64,000 nucleotides of DNA from Alteribacter lacisalsi. GTDB lineage: Bacteria; Bacillota; Bacilli; Bacillales; Salisediminibacteriaceae. Shown in pieces: positions 15,612 through 24,024 of the stretch. Numbering within the stretch: the first letter of the stretch is position 1; every line of letters starts with the position of its first letter. The notes beneath the pieces are model-generated. The model had not been told where the DNA came from and ran no database searches. It saw only the letters and a program-made list of their open reading frames with translations. A program made the translations under genes and the position numbers. The DNA lies in assembly GCF_003226345.1 (NCBI RefSeq), contig NZ_PDOF01000004.1, positions 62,001 to 126,000 on the forward strand, in the 5' to 3' direction.

Positions 15612-16457
15612 TCAGCGGCTGTAGGTTCGAAGCTTGTTAGGGTCGAATGGAGGAACAATTCCTTCCTCTGCCGCCCTTCCCAGAAGTGATTCCACAGCAG
15701 CGTAGCCTTCTTCCCCAAGATTCCGGGTAAATTCGTTTACATAGAGCTCAATATGAGCGTTAACCACGTCTGGCTCCATTTCCTGTGCATGCTCCAGCAC
15801 ATAAGCCCGCGAGGCTTCGGGGTCCGCCCACGCTTTCTCAACCGATACCCTGATCCAGTCTTCCAGACGGGGAAGATCAGCCATGTCCCGCTTCGCTATA
15901 ATCGCCCCGAGCGGAATTGGGTGGCCGGTTTCTTTTTCCCACCATTCTCCAAGATCGGCCAGCATCGCAAGGCCGTATTGTCCGTAGGTAAACCGCGCCT
16001 CGTGTATGACAAGTCCGGCATCAACCCTGCCGTCCCTGACGGCAGGCATAATTTCATCAAACGGCATGATGCGGATCTCACCTACTCCGCCGGGCACCGA
16101 TCCTTTTGCCCAGAGCCTGAAAAGCAGATACGCCGTCGATCGTTCACTTGGTACAGCAACGGTTTTGCCGGCAAGCGACTCAGGGCCGGCACTTCCTTCT
16201 GCCGTAAGCACGAGCGGGCCGCAGCCCCGCCCAAGAGCGCCTCCGCACGGAATAAGGGCATAGTCATCGAGAACCCAGGGCAGTGCCGCAAAGGATATTT
16301 TCATGACCTCGGGACCTTCACGGTCGATCGCCCAGTGATTGGTTATATGAATATCGGCATACGTGACGTCAAGCTCCGGCGCTCCTTTAATAAGCCCGTG
16401 CGCCAGCGCATGAAATGTGAACGTATCATTTGGACATGGGGAAAATGCTATTTTCAT
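15612..16457 (-). CDS. mqnD: 1,4-dihydroxy-6-naphthoate synthase
   Basis: A 281-residue MqnD-family enzyme, converting cyclic dehypoxanthine futalosine to 1,4-dihydroxy-6-naphthoate in the futalosine route to menaquinone. The family hallmark SPCPNDTFTFHAL opens the protein; VDAGLVIHEARFTYGQYGL is the other conserved stretch, in a periplasmic-binding-protein-like fold. ATG 16457 is preceded by GAGGAGG. Only 1 nt separates it from mqnB. The early genes (mqnA, mqnC, mqnE) are not in the window. Confidence 0.9.
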   Translation of the reverse strand: MKIAFSPCPNDTFTFHALAHGLIKGAPELDVTYADIHITNHWAIDREGPEVMKISFAALPWVLDDYALIPCGGALGRGCGPLVLTAEGSAGPESLAGKTVAVPSERSTAYLLFRLWAKGSVPGGVGEIRIMPFDEIMPAVRDGRVDAGLVIHEARFTYGQYGLAMLADLGEWWEKETGHPIPLGAIIAKRDMADLPRLEDWIRVSVEKAWADPEASRAYVLEHAQEMEPDVVNAHIELYVNEFTRNLGEEGYAAVESLLGRAAEEGIVPPFDPNKLRTYSR

Positions 16458-16458
16458 C

Positions 16459-17097
16459 TCAGAAAACCTCCTTTAATTTTGCCCCGGCTTCTGTAAGTCC
16501 GACAAAAGCCTCTTTGATCTTCCACGCTTCCCTGTCTCTGGGTCCAACCGGATTGGAGATGGTTCTCACTTCCGCAAATGGGACTGAAAAAGCTTCCGCG
16601 GCTGCAGCAGCACCAAAGCCTTCCATTGCTTCACAGACGGCATCGGGGTAGCTTTGAGCCAGATGGTCCGCTGTCGCGGCTGAGCCTGTGACAGTCGACA
16701 GCGTCAGAACATCTCCTGTAACTGCTCCGGGAATTGCCCGCTGAAGTTTTTCCAACGTCTCAGGATCACAGGCATACGAGGACGTACCGAACCCAAGGGA
16801 TTCGATTGCCACAAATCCATCAGCCGTTTCCGCCCCAAGATCTGCCGCCACGGACCGGCAGCCGATTACCGTTGCGCCAATTTCGGCCTTTCCTCGAAAT
16901 CCGCCCCCAATTCCCATATTCAACACAAGGTCAAAACGCCTTTTTCCCAGTTCCTTCGCTGTCCGAGATGCCGAAGAAGCGATCCCGGCACCTCCTGCAA
17001 TCACCGTAAACCGTGCGTCACCTTCAAGCCCTTTTTCGACAGCTTCTTTTTCCCCTTCCACTGCCGTTACAATGAGTATGTTATGTAGGTCAGTCAT
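16459..17097 (-). CDS. mqnB: Futalosine hydrolase
   Basis: A 212-residue nucleoside-phosphorylase-fold enzyme that removes hypoxanthine from futalosine. NMGIGGGFRGKAEIGA and the catalytic CEAMEGFGAAAAA region with RTISNPVGPRD match futalosine hydrolases rather than MTA/SAH nucleosidase. It is directly upstream of mqnD. Most bacilli make menaquinone by the Men route, so the pair marks a lineage choice; alkaliphilic Bacillaceae are among those with the futalosine route, as I recall. GAGGGG precedes the ATG. Confidence 0.88.
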   Translation of the reverse strand: MTDLHNILIVTAVEGEKEAVEKGLEGDARFTVIAGGAGIASSASRTAKELGKRRFDLVLNMGIGGGFRGKAEIGATVIGCRSVAADLGAETADGFVAIESLGFGTSSYACDPETLEKLQRAIPGAVTGDVLTLSTVTGSAATADHLAQSYPDAVCEAMEGFGAAAAAEAFSVPFAEVRTISNPVGPRDREAWKIKEAFVGLTEAGAKLKEVF

Positions 17098-17209
17098 TTC
17101 GTAATCCCCTCTGTGTACAGTTATGTTCAGTGTACCAAGAGACGGCTGAAGAAGAAAGGACAGGTCTCCCGAAGCGGGAAGTCCATTCTTTTACGACATT
17201 ACCTGCAGT

Positions 17210-17229
17210 TTAAACAAACGTTTATTTAA
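17210..17229. promoter_or_regulatory. 20-bp dyad upstream of mqnB
   Basis: TTAAACAAACGTTTATTTAA is palindromic at 18 of 20 positions, centred on AAACGTTT, about 110 nt before the mqnB start. It may be an operator; the regulator is unknown. Confidence 0.35.
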
Positions 17230-17258
17230 CCGGGACTTTTTGGCGACCAGTGGCACAG

Positions 17259-17984
17259 TCAGACGAAATACAGGAGCAGTGTGTAAAGAATCACTCCTGC
17301 GATAAACGCCCGGTAATCACTTTCGCGCTCTTCTGGAAGCTCCTCTTTCAGTACAGTGAGGACCATCGTACCAGCGAGAACGGAAAACAAAAGAGCGACT
17401 CCGTGTTCATTGAGTTCAGCAAAAAGGCTGAGCAGCCAGCCGAGAAACACAGCTGCAGCGAGTGTATACCGGCCATATCGGTCGTACTCTTTTCTGTGCG
17501 TCTGTCTGAGGCCGTGGTCATTGGAAACAAAGTGGACCGAGAGAGCGATAAAAAAGAGCATCATTTCCGTAAGTGTCTGATTGTCGCCTCTTAAAAGCAG
17601 ATAGCCAATCAGAAGATTATAAGAGAAATAGGAAAGCATATGAATTCTGAATATCCAGGGTCCTTCCGCCTCCTCCCGATCCCTGTTTGCCTCGTGTACT
17701 CTTGCCGTCCGCTCCAGTCCATAAAAAAGCGTAAGACCGGCCATGGCTACAAGATAGACGTGGTACTGACCGATTCCCAGAACTTGAAATTCCGCTTCTG
17801 CCAGCGTTTCATCATAAGCATTGAGCTTTGGGAGAATGTACATAAACACGTAAGCGATAGAAACCCCGCCCGCAACCGACAGCACCTTACTCCGCGGCAC
17901 TTTCTGGAGAAAAGTAACGTACCGCGAAAACAGATGGATGAGTATAAAGCCGATTACACAAAGCAGACTGATCAAATAGACCAT
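17259..17984 (-). CDS. Multi-pass membrane protein, unknown
   Basis: A 241-residue protein with about seven hydrophobic segments. His and Asp residues occur within or beside the helices (HMLSYFSYNLLIGYLLL, HFVSNDHGLRQTHRKEYDRYG), and an early segment reads SIAYVFMYILPKLNAYDE, which faintly recalls ZIP-type metal transporters. That resemblance is weak and I leave it unassigned. ATG 17984 is used; the ORF extends upstream without a better start. It stands alone between catE and the menaquinone unit. Confidence 0.65.
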   Translation of the reverse strand: MVYLISLLCVIGFILIHLFSRYVTFLQKVPRSKVLSVAGGVSIAYVFMYILPKLNAYDETLAEAEFQVLGIGQYHVYLVAMAGLTLFYGLERTARVHEANRDREEAEGPWIFRIHMLSYFSYNLLIGYLLLRGDNQTLTEMMLFFIALSVHFVSNDHGLRQTHRKEYDRYGRYTLAAAVFLGWLLSLFAELNEHGVALLFSVLAGTMVLTVLKEELPEERESDYRAFIAGVILYTLLLYFV

Positions 17985-18102
17985 GGCGCCAACCCCTCTC
18001 CCGGTTCTATTCCCATACCGGAGACAGGTAAACGGCGTCACGTATCCTTAAATGAGAAGAACGCCTCATCCCATAAAGGACAAGACGCTCCTGCCTCATT
18101 TT

Positions 18103-18963
18103 TTAAAGTGTGATCAGACGGATGAGGTTTTTTGAAGGATCTTTCACAGCATAATGCCCTTCACGTTTCACGATGTCAAAACCGAGATTATCAAGCCTTT
18201 CGACTGCCGCTGTTCTTTTTTCCTCATTCGGAAAAGCCAGATCAAACCACCGGATCCCGGCACTGCTTGCGGCGGGAGCTTTTGCACCGCGGCTGTTCCA
18301 GGTGTTCAAGCCGATATGGTGATGATAGCCGGATGAAGATAAAAAGAGGGCGTCCCTGCCAAACCGGCACACCAGGTCCAGACCGAGTCCTTCTTTGTAA
18401 AAACGCTCGGAAGCCGGCAGATCGGCTGCCTGCATATGAATGTGACCGAGTTCAGTTCCCTGTGGCAGACCGGACCACGTTGTGTTTTCCGCAGCTTCCA
18501 TAAGTCCTTTTATGTCCAGGGGCTCAGACGTCATATAAACCGAGCCTCCCTCCCATTTCCACTCGTCTGCGCCCCGGTCTGTATAGACTTCAATTCCGTT
18601 TCCATCAGGATCCGAGAAATATACAGCCTCACTCACATCATGATCCGACGCCCCGTGAAGAGGCACACCGCGCTCCGTCATGTACCGGATAAAGCGCCCG
18701 AGATCTGCCCGTTCAGGAAGAAGAATGGCAAAGTGGAACAGGCCGGTTTCATATGGTCGTCTCGGGGTCACACCTTGACCTTCTTCAATGGTGAGAAACG
18801 GTTGTCCTCCTCCTGGCACCAGCAGCTGCACGACACCTTCCCGTTCCTCTTCTGCCTGAAAACCAAGCACAGTCGTATAAAATGACACGGCTCTATTCAA
18901 ATCCCCGGTCTTAAGACGCAAGCCGCTAGCAAAAACGGCAGGCGCCTGATGAAATCGAGACAT
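18103..18963 (-). CDS. catE: Two-domain VOC ring-cleavage dioxygenase (CatE-like)
   Basis: A 286-residue protein with two vicinal-oxygen-chelate modules. The metal-binding His and Glu are in the second module around ELGHIHMQAADL and in GYHHHIGLNTW; the first module ends SDPDGNGIEVYTDR. This matches B. subtilis CatE, a catechol-2,3-dioxygenase that removes toxic catechols and quinones. Upstream is a perfect TTAC-N5-GTAA site, the recognition pattern of CatR and YodB, which supports the assignment. GGAGGAG precedes the ATG. No partner oxidoreductase (CatD) lies next to it. Confidence 0.85.
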   Translation of the reverse strand: MSRFHQAPAVFASGLRLKTGDLNRAVSFYTTVLGFQAEEEREGVVQLLVPGGGQPFLTIEEGQGVTPRRPYETGLFHFAILLPERADLGRFIRYMTERGVPLHGASDHDVSEAVYFSDPDGNGIEVYTDRGADEWKWEGGSVYMTSEPLDIKGLMEAAENTTWSGLPQGTELGHIHMQAADLPASERFYKEGLGLDLVCRFGRDALFLSSSGYHHHIGLNTWNSRGAKAPAASSAGIRWFDLAFPNEEKRTAAVERLDNLGFDIVKREGHYAVKDPSKNLIRLITL

Positions 18964-18984
18964 TTGGACTCCTCCTCAGTTTAC

Positions 18985-18997
18985 TTACTTTTTGTAA
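18985..18997 (-). promoter_or_regulatory. CatR/YodB-type operator
   Basis: TTAC, five nt, GTAA between the -10 element and the catE start: exactly the inverted repeat described for the MarR/DUF24 repressors of catechol genes in B. subtilis. Confidence 0.65.
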
Positions 18998-19001
18998 GTT
19001 A

Positions 19002-19030
19002 ATTATACTGCCGCCTGGAAAAGAACACAA
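19002..19030 (-). promoter_or_regulatory. Sigma-A promoter of catE
   Basis: TTGTGT, 17 nt, TATAAT on the minus strand; the operator lies just downstream, over the expected transcription start. Confidence 0.6.
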
Positions 19031-19252
19031 GAGAAGATCCTCGCCCGGCTCCTCTTGAATCATTTCGCTGTCCAGGTCACCTCGTTTTTAATATGATTCG
19101 GCTTTTTTCATATCATTTCTCGTCTTCCGGCTACCGCTTTAATACGACACTACTTCTCTCAGTTCCTTCCTCCACACATGCACACTCCGCTCTGCGGCAA
19201 GAATGAAGTTCTGGTAAACTGAAACCAGACTATTACCCCAGGGGGGAACAGC

Positions 19253-19459
19253 ATGTCTAATCAGCTGTCTAAATTTTTGATTCTTCTTTTCATCCTGCCG
19301 TTCCTAGCCACTTCGCTAATCTGGCTCAGGGACGTGCGAAGTGGTGACGCCATGCGGGTGATTGAATACGCCCCGATCCTCCTTGTCTGGATCATTGCTG
19401 CATTTATCGGCTTTCAGATCTGGCGGCTCATCAAAGACCTGATCGCTTCCAGAACATAG
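19253..19459 (+). CDS. Small two-helix membrane protein
   Basis: A 68-residue protein with two hydrophobic segments (FLILLFILPFLATSLIWL and YAPILLVWIIAAFIGFQIW) joined by a charged loop, and a basic C-terminus. Preceded by AGGGGGGA and followed by a strong terminator, so it is a credible stand-alone gene. No family recognised. Confidence 0.6.
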   Translation: MSNQLSKFLILLFILPFLATSLIWLRDVRSGDAMRVIEYAPILLVWIIAAFIGFQIWRLIKDLIASRT

Positions 19460-19463
19460 TAAA

Positions 19464-19496
19464 ACCTCTCCGGTCCTGTTTCCGGAGAGGTTTTTT
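19464..19496 (+). terminator. Terminator, shared between converging genes
   Basis: ACCTCTCCGG / CCGGAGAGGT perfect 10-bp stem with a TTTTT tail. The rhodanese-like gene ends inside the tail on the other strand. Confidence 0.85.
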
Positions 19497-19869
19497 ACAC
19501 TTCCTGCGTCTGCTGACGGCAGACATACGTACTGTTTTTTATCGAAAATCCCTTTACTTGGATTCCGCGCTTTTTCAGAAAACGTGCAGCCAAATGAACA
19601 TCTACCATGTCAGATGCGACCAGATAGACCGGCTCCGTCCCGGCTTCCATGTATTGGCGGTACATATAAGGCATCGGGATATTAACCGCCCCTTCAACTG
19701 GCGCGGTATGCACGGTCTGGTAATCTCTTATATCAAGAATTCTCGCGTCTTTTTTGGTCATCAGTGTGTCCATGCTTACGCACGACACACGGAACAAAGG
19801 CATGTACCGGCGGTAAAGAAAACGTCCGGCAATTGTGGCCGCCGTTAGAACGAGCAAAATCTCCAGCAC
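19495..19869 (-). CDS. Membrane-anchored rhodanese-like protein lacking the catalytic Cys
   Basis: A 124-residue protein: an N-terminal hydrophobic helix (LEILLVLTAATIAGRFLY), then a rhodanese-like domain (ARILDIRDYQTVHTAPVEGAVNIP). The loop that should hold the active-site Cys reads VYLVASDMVDVHLAARFL, with no Cys, so sulfur transfer by the classic route is unlikely. Starts at GTG 19869 with GGAGGG 5 nt upstream. A CsoR/CstR-like dyad lies upstream, as for many persulfide-related rhodaneses. May be a binding or sensing version. Confidence 0.7.
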   Translation of the reverse strand: MLEILLVLTAATIAGRFLYRRYMPLFRVSCVSMDTLMTKKDARILDIRDYQTVHTAPVEGAVNIPMPYMYRQYMEAGTEPVYLVASDMVDVHLAARFLKKRGIQVKGFSIKNSTYVCRQQTQEV

Positions 19870-19896
19870 ACGATCCCTCCTTTTTAATCACAGCCC

Positions 19897-19914
19897 AATA
19901 CCGATAGGGGTATT
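19897..19914 (-). promoter_or_regulatory. CsoR/CstR-like dyad
   Basis: AATACC, six nt (GATAGG on the plus strand), GGTATT: a perfect 6-bp inverted repeat with internal CCCC, about 28 nt before the rhodanese-like gene. The sequence style suits a CsoR-family repressor. Confidence 0.4.
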
Positions 19915-20002
19915 AATAAAGCCGCATAACTTCGCCTGCTAAAGGGAAGATACCATATAGAAAGACCACTGACAATGTTTTTGCATAGGGAGGAAAAAGT
20001 GT

Positions 20003-20644
20003 ATGCGCATCCCCGAATCACTTGCCGAACTTGGGAAAAAGCGAATGGGTGACCGGCCGGTTGAAGGATTTGTATATGGAGGAGGTCCTGAAAACCCTGC
20101 TCTTATGCTTGTTGGCGAAGCGCCCGGAGAAACCGAAATTTACGATGGACGCCCCTTTACCGGCAGAGCGGGCAAAGAACTGATGGCGTTTTTAAAGCGC
20201 CTTGACCTTACAAGGGAAGATGTCTATATTACAAGCGCAGTCCGGAGCCGGCCCTACCGGTGGGGGGAGAAACGGACCCGCGACGGGCAGACGGTGAAGC
20301 GTAAATACAACCGCCCTCCTACAGCAAGGGAGATTCTTGCCCACGCCCCGGTACTTGATTACGAGATTGCCAATGTAAAAGCACCGGTCATCGTCACACT
20401 CGGTAACGTAGGATTGAAGCGCCTGGCCGGAGCGGACAGAAAAATCTCCGACTGTCACGGCCGGCTCCTTGTTCAGCCTGTTCTCAGGCTCGGAGAAAAC
20501 GGGCAGTTTGAGTGGACGGAAAAAGAGTACCGGGTTTTCCCCACGTTTCACCCGGCTTCCATCTTTTATAACCGGAGCCTTCTCGAAAAGATTCACAGTG
20601 ACCTCAATCAACTCCAATCGATTCTGAGCGGAGAACAAAACTGA
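20003..20644 (+). CDS. Uracil-DNA glycosylase superfamily protein
   Basis: A 213-residue protein with the family-4/5 style motifs MLVGEAPGETEIYDGRPFTGRAGKEL (motif 1) and PTFHPASIFYNRS (motif 2). These enzymes remove uracil from DNA. The N-terminus lacks the cysteines that hold the Fe-S cluster in family 4; only one Cys (SDCHG) is present. So either it is a non-Fe-S member or it has another activity. GGGAGG lies 9 nt before the ATG. Own terminator. Confidence 0.8.
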   Translation: MRIPESLAELGKKRMGDRPVEGFVYGGGPENPALMLVGEAPGETEIYDGRPFTGRAGKELMAFLKRLDLTREDVYITSAVRSRPYRWGEKRTRDGQTVKRKYNRPPTAREILAHAPVLDYEIANVKAPVIVTLGNVGLKRLAGADRKISDCHGRLLVQPVLRLGENGQFEWTEKEYRVFPTFHPASIFYNRSLLEKIHSDLNQLQSILSGEQN

Positions 20645-20680
20645 CCGGACAGGCGCTACCCCTTTCCGTCCGGTTTTTTT
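20644..20680 (+). terminator. Terminator of the UDG-like gene
   Basis: ACCGGAC / GTCCGGT stem followed by TTTTTT. Confidence 0.8.
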
Positions 20681-20737
20681 ATTTAATTCCTTCTTAACCT
20701 CCAGCGGTGCCTGAATGCCGCACGCTGCGGCAGGAAT

Positions 20738-20768
20738 TTAAAAAGGCCGCCTGGAAATTCAGGCGGCC
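20738..20768 (-). terminator. Terminator of the LolA-like lipoprotein gene
   Basis: GGCCGCCTG / CAGGCGGCC perfect stem with TTTTTAAATT on the minus strand. Confidence 0.8.
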
Positions 20769-20773
20769 AGCTG

Positions 20774-21814
20774 TTACTCCAATCCTTCAGCTACTTTCAG
20801 AAGTTCCTCGTCAGAGAGATCTTCCCCGAAACTTAACAGCTCATACTGCACCTCTTCAGCCGTCCAGCTGAGGATGGTCATATCATAGACAGTAATACGC
20901 TCCCCTTCAAGATCCCCAATCTGAATCACTTCTTTATCTGCTTCTTCACCCAACCCATAAGGATCCTCCGTGGTTGAAATGGAAAGAGTAAAATACCCGA
21001 GTCCGCCATCGGTAAAATCGAGCATCGCAGCTTCACCGCCGCTTTCCTCGTAATGGAAGGCACTCTCAAATTCAAAGCCCTCAGGCAGATAGGTGAATTC
21101 CGGAACCGGCATATCCGTCGTCTCACGAAGCTCATCAAGTGACAGCATCATCGAATCGAGTTCATCTTCCCACGTCTGAACCTCCGCTCCTTCAGGAATC
21201 TCATACGCAAAGAAATCGTCACTCAAATCCAGGTTATATTCAATTTCTGTGTACACCATGGATGACGTAAAGTCGTCACTCTCCCACTCCATTTTAAGTG
21301 GCATGTAGGTTTCTTCATCAATCCAGATTTCATAGCTTACTTCTCCGAACATGGCAATCTCTTCTTCATCCACTGGGGTCAGGGAAAGGTGGATCGTATC
21401 CCTTCCTGCGATCGTTTCCTTGCCATGGGCCGTTACATCGTTTGATTCCATCATGTCTGTGAGCATTTCACGCATCATTTCTGACTGATCAGGCATGTCT
21501 TCGTCTTCCAACATCATCTCATCCATAATGAAAACACTGTTTTCCTGAGAATCGTAGAACCACGTTGTTTCACCGTCTGAGACAGAAACATAATCATCAT
21601 ACTCATAACGGTACTGATCGCCTTTTACCCACTCTTTATAGAAGCTGGTTTCTTCTTCACCATCATAAGTAAAACGGCTTTCCACCTCTGCGTAGTAGCT
21701 GTCCAGATTCTCCTGCGCTGCTACTGCTTTCTCCACAATTTCATCTGTGTTCTCAACAGCACAGGCTGCAGTAAACAGAAGCACTGCGCCAAGTGTAAAT
21801 ACGGTCTTTTTCAT
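20774..21814 (-). CDS. LolA-like acidic lipoprotein
   Basis: A 346-residue precursor: signal peptide to a Cys18 lipobox (LLFTAAC), a LolA/LppX-like beta domain to about residue 220 (YYAEVESRFTYDGEEE, IWIDEETYMPLKMEWESDD), then a second domain resembling DUF4367 (PEFTYLPEGFEFESAF onward). Such proteins are extracellular, may bind lipid or cell-wall material, and in spore formers are often anti-sigma-associated. The protein is strongly acidic, like other exported proteins here. GGGGGGAG precedes the ATG. Monocistronic. Confidence 0.75.
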   Translation of the reverse strand: MKKTVFTLGAVLLFTAACAVENTDEIVEKAVAAQENLDSYYAEVESRFTYDGEEETSFYKEWVKGDQYRYEYDDYVSVSDGETTWFYDSQENSVFIMDEMMLEDEDMPDQSEMMREMLTDMMESNDVTAHGKETIAGRDTIHLSLTPVDEEEIAMFGEVSYEIWIDEETYMPLKMEWESDDFTSSMVYTEIEYNLDLSDDFFAYEIPEGAEVQTWEDELDSMMLSLDELRETTDMPVPEFTYLPEGFEFESAFHYEESGGEAAMLDFTDGGLGYFTLSISTTEDPYGLGEEADKEVIQIGDLEGERITVYDMTILSWTAEEVQYELLSFGEDLSDEELLKVAEGLE

Positions 21815-21880
21815 TTTTCTCCCCCCGGATCGTTCCTCTCTCCTGATTATACCATCTTCCCCAGACAGTAACAGGAAAAA

Positions 21881-22990
21881 TTACTCAGTTTTTCCTCCAG
21901 CAGCCGAAGGGGTTTCCTCTTTGTCCGACACCTTCCGGAACACCCAGGAATTGAGATAAAAGAAAACGGTGGACGCACCGCCAAAGCGGATCATCCGTCT
22001 GGCTGTTCGTTTCATTTCAGGATCGGTCTGAACTTTTTCATCGGCCAGATAAATGGCGATGATTCCTTTATTTATTAGCTTATGAAAACCGGCATCAGGC
22101 ATCTCTCCCAGACGCTTTTCAGCCTCGGCCTTAAACCCGCTCATTCGCTCGACCATATCGTCTTCGTCCCGGTAATAGGTGCAGAAGTTCAGCTCATCGT
22201 CTGCCAGATCCTCTTCCTGATCGATAAAATAGTCTAGCAGAATATGAAGCCCCTGGGCATATGGGAAATAGCACGATTTAATTCTGTGTGCTTCCTCCTC
22301 GTTAAGCCCCCCTTTTGATGCATAGGCGGCAAGGGTGTAGACGCCAAGTGTGGATCCCGTCCCGGCAGCAAACTCATACCAGCGCATATTCCGGACGTCC
22401 GGCACCTGCTGCTTCGTTTCCTCATACCATTCCATAAGAAACGGTTCCCGGTCTTCTTTCTTTACGTGCTTATAGACTTGAAGATTCCGGTAATGAAGGG
22501 ATAACTCCTCCATCGCAGACTGGGCCTCGGCAAACGATTCAAACGTCTGGATTTTTTTCTGACAAACGGCAACAAGCGAGGAGAGAAAACCGTTATCTTC
22601 TTTTTCTGCCCGGTGTTCATAGTAAACATCTTGCAGTGTCCCCGGGGCAAGAGCCTGGCGGAGTGCTTCATGAAGGGAGCGGAAATCATTCGGATCGAGC
22701 GATTCACTCTGGTCACACAGACTATCCAGATAGTCACAGATAATCTGGTACGTCACGATAAACCAGAGCACATCGCTCCGTTTTTCCTCATCTGTAAGAA
22801 GGGCGAACACACCGCCGCCCTCACTGTGAAAGGTGTTTTCGTCTATACTTTCGAGTGCAAATTCCCTCAGTTCGTCATTCTCTATTTGTTCGGCCCTGAC
22901 CCGCCATTCTGCGAGTATATTATGTACTTCAGGTACGATTTTTTTATAAACGTGATAAACCATGGTCCACATTGTCTTTGGCGCTCTCAA
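21881..22990 (-). CDS. ytpB: Tetraprenyl-beta-curcumene synthase (YtpB family)
   Basis: A 369-residue protein of the DUF2600 family. B. subtilis YtpB cyclises tetraprenyl diphosphate into tetraprenyl-beta-curcumene, a precursor of C35 sesquarterpenes. The conserved start KTMWTMVYHVYKKIVPEVH, the acidic DYLDSLCD region and FPYAQGLHILLDYFIDQEEDL are visible. Starts at TTG 22990 (GGGGGAAG 6 nt upstream), giving a length close to the 367 residues I recall for B. subtilis. C35 terpenes may help membranes tolerate stress. Confidence 0.85.
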   Translation of the reverse strand: MRAPKTMWTMVYHVYKKIVPEVHNILAEWRVRAEQIENDELREFALESIDENTFHSEGGGVFALLTDEEKRSDVLWFIVTYQIICDYLDSLCDQSESLDPNDFRSLHEALRQALAPGTLQDVYYEHRAEKEDNGFLSSLVAVCQKKIQTFESFAEAQSAMEELSLHYRNLQVYKHVKKEDREPFLMEWYEETKQQVPDVRNMRWYEFAAGTGSTLGVYTLAAYASKGGLNEEEAHRIKSCYFPYAQGLHILLDYFIDQEEDLADDELNFCTYYRDEDDMVERMSGFKAEAEKRLGEMPDAGFHKLINKGIIAIYLADEKVQTDPEMKRTARRMIRFGGASTVFFYLNSWVFRKVSDKEETPSAAGGKTE

Positions 22991-23185
22991 CAGTCTTCCC
23001 CCTGTCTCCACTTGTATTTCTCTGTCTCTATTATCCTTTGAAATGCCGGTCAAACGCAAGAGGAACCATGGGTTCCCTGAAGGCGTCATTGTTTTTACTG
23101 CCGTTTTATGGTATTATAAAGGATACAATTAAATAGCTGACACGTTCCTGTAAAGACACGACCAACCTGAAGGAGGGTCAGACCA

Positions 23186-23557
23186 ATGGAACAGCTTTAT
23201 GTATTCTTAGATGATTACCGCGCAGCTCCTGAAGGCTATGTGCTCGTCACTACGATCGATGAGTGTAAAAAACTTCTCAAGGAGCATGACATTCGCCACC
23301 TTTCTCTTGATCACGACCTTGTGAGCAAAGAACGAAACGGTATGATGCTGGTTAATATGATGGTAAATGAACACCTCTATGCTGATCGGATTACCGTCCA
23401 TTCCGCAAACGCCGTCGGTGGAAAGAACATGTACAACAGCCTTAGACAGGCGAAAACTGATCACAAAATGCCTCTTGCCACAGAAGTTTCCCTCAGACCC
23501 CTGCCGCTCCATTCCTATCCACAGCACATGCTTCGTCATTACGCCGTCTCTGAATAA
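23186..23557 (+). CDS. Cyclic-phosphate processing receiver (cREC) domain protein
   Basis: A 123-residue stand-alone domain. LYVFLDDYRAAPEG, HLSLDHDLVSKERNGMMLVN and ITVHSANAVGGKNMYNSL match the receiver-like family with FLDD and LDHDLG signatures, predicted to act on cyclic phosphates or nucleotides. It is not a classical response regulator, as there is no effector domain. Preceded by AGGAGGG, 9 nt before ATG. Likely monocistronic. Confidence 0.65.
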   Translation: MEQLYVFLDDYRAAPEGYVLVTTIDECKKLLKEHDIRHLSLDHDLVSKERNGMMLVNMMVNEHLYADRITVHSANAVGGKNMYNSLRQAKTDHKMPLATEVSLRPLPLHSYPQHMLRHYAVSE

Positions 23558-23841
23558 TTCCGCTCCGAATTTGTATTCTCCTATAATTTGATATAAAAAA
23601 ATAAGCGTCAAACCGTACCGGTATCCGCCCATTCCGATCCGCATGAACGACTAATTGCGAGTGACTAATGCTGCAGGCTGCCGGTTTTTATGTGTGAATG
23701 AAATTTACATAAAGCTGGTTTGATTATCGGTTTCACCGACCTTCCCCACTTGAAAACAGGCCAAATGGCACCGTAAAACCAAAGTATAAATATACCTAAA
23801 GTCCAGGATGTGTTAATTTTCTAAATATTTAAATTTCCACA
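23558..23841. other. Intergenic stretch without visible gene
   Basis: About 280 A/T-rich bases between the cREC gene and the symporter promoter. Short ORFs here lack ribosome binding sites. I see no hairpin strong enough to call. Confidence 0.5.
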
Positions 23842-23871
23842 TTGACACCTTTGTATGAAACCGTTTACAAT
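23842..23871 (+). promoter_or_regulatory. Sigma-A promoter of the symporter unit
   Basis: TTGACA, 18 nt, TACAAT. The -35 is perfect. The start of transcription would leave a leader of about 200 nt before the first gene at 24080. Confidence 0.7.
23855..23870 (+). promoter_or_regulatory. cre site (CcpA operator) over the -10 region
   Basis: ATGAAACCGTTTACAA matches WTGNAANCGNWNNCWW at every position and covers the spacer and -10. This predicts CcpA repression when sugars are plentiful, as for acetate-use genes in B. subtilis. Confidence 0.75.
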
Positions 23872-24006
23872 ACAAAAATAACGAGTTCTATATTTTTGAA
23901 AGGAGGAGCAGGATACATATTCATACAACATAACACCTGTTTACTCATTCGTTCGGTAAAGGTTCACCAGGTACAAAGGACAATGTTGAGGACACGTGGT
24001 GTTCGT

Positions 24007-24024
24007 CGACTGAGCACTCAGTCA
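24007..24024. promoter_or_regulatory. 18-bp dyad in the leader, FadR(YsiA)-like
   Basis: CGACTGAGCACTCAGTCA, arms GACTGAG / CTCAGTC. The layout TGANTGA-N4-TCANTCA resembles the FadR/YsiA operator of bacilli with a symmetric change in both arms. It lies about 55 nt before the first gene. Confidence 0.4.
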
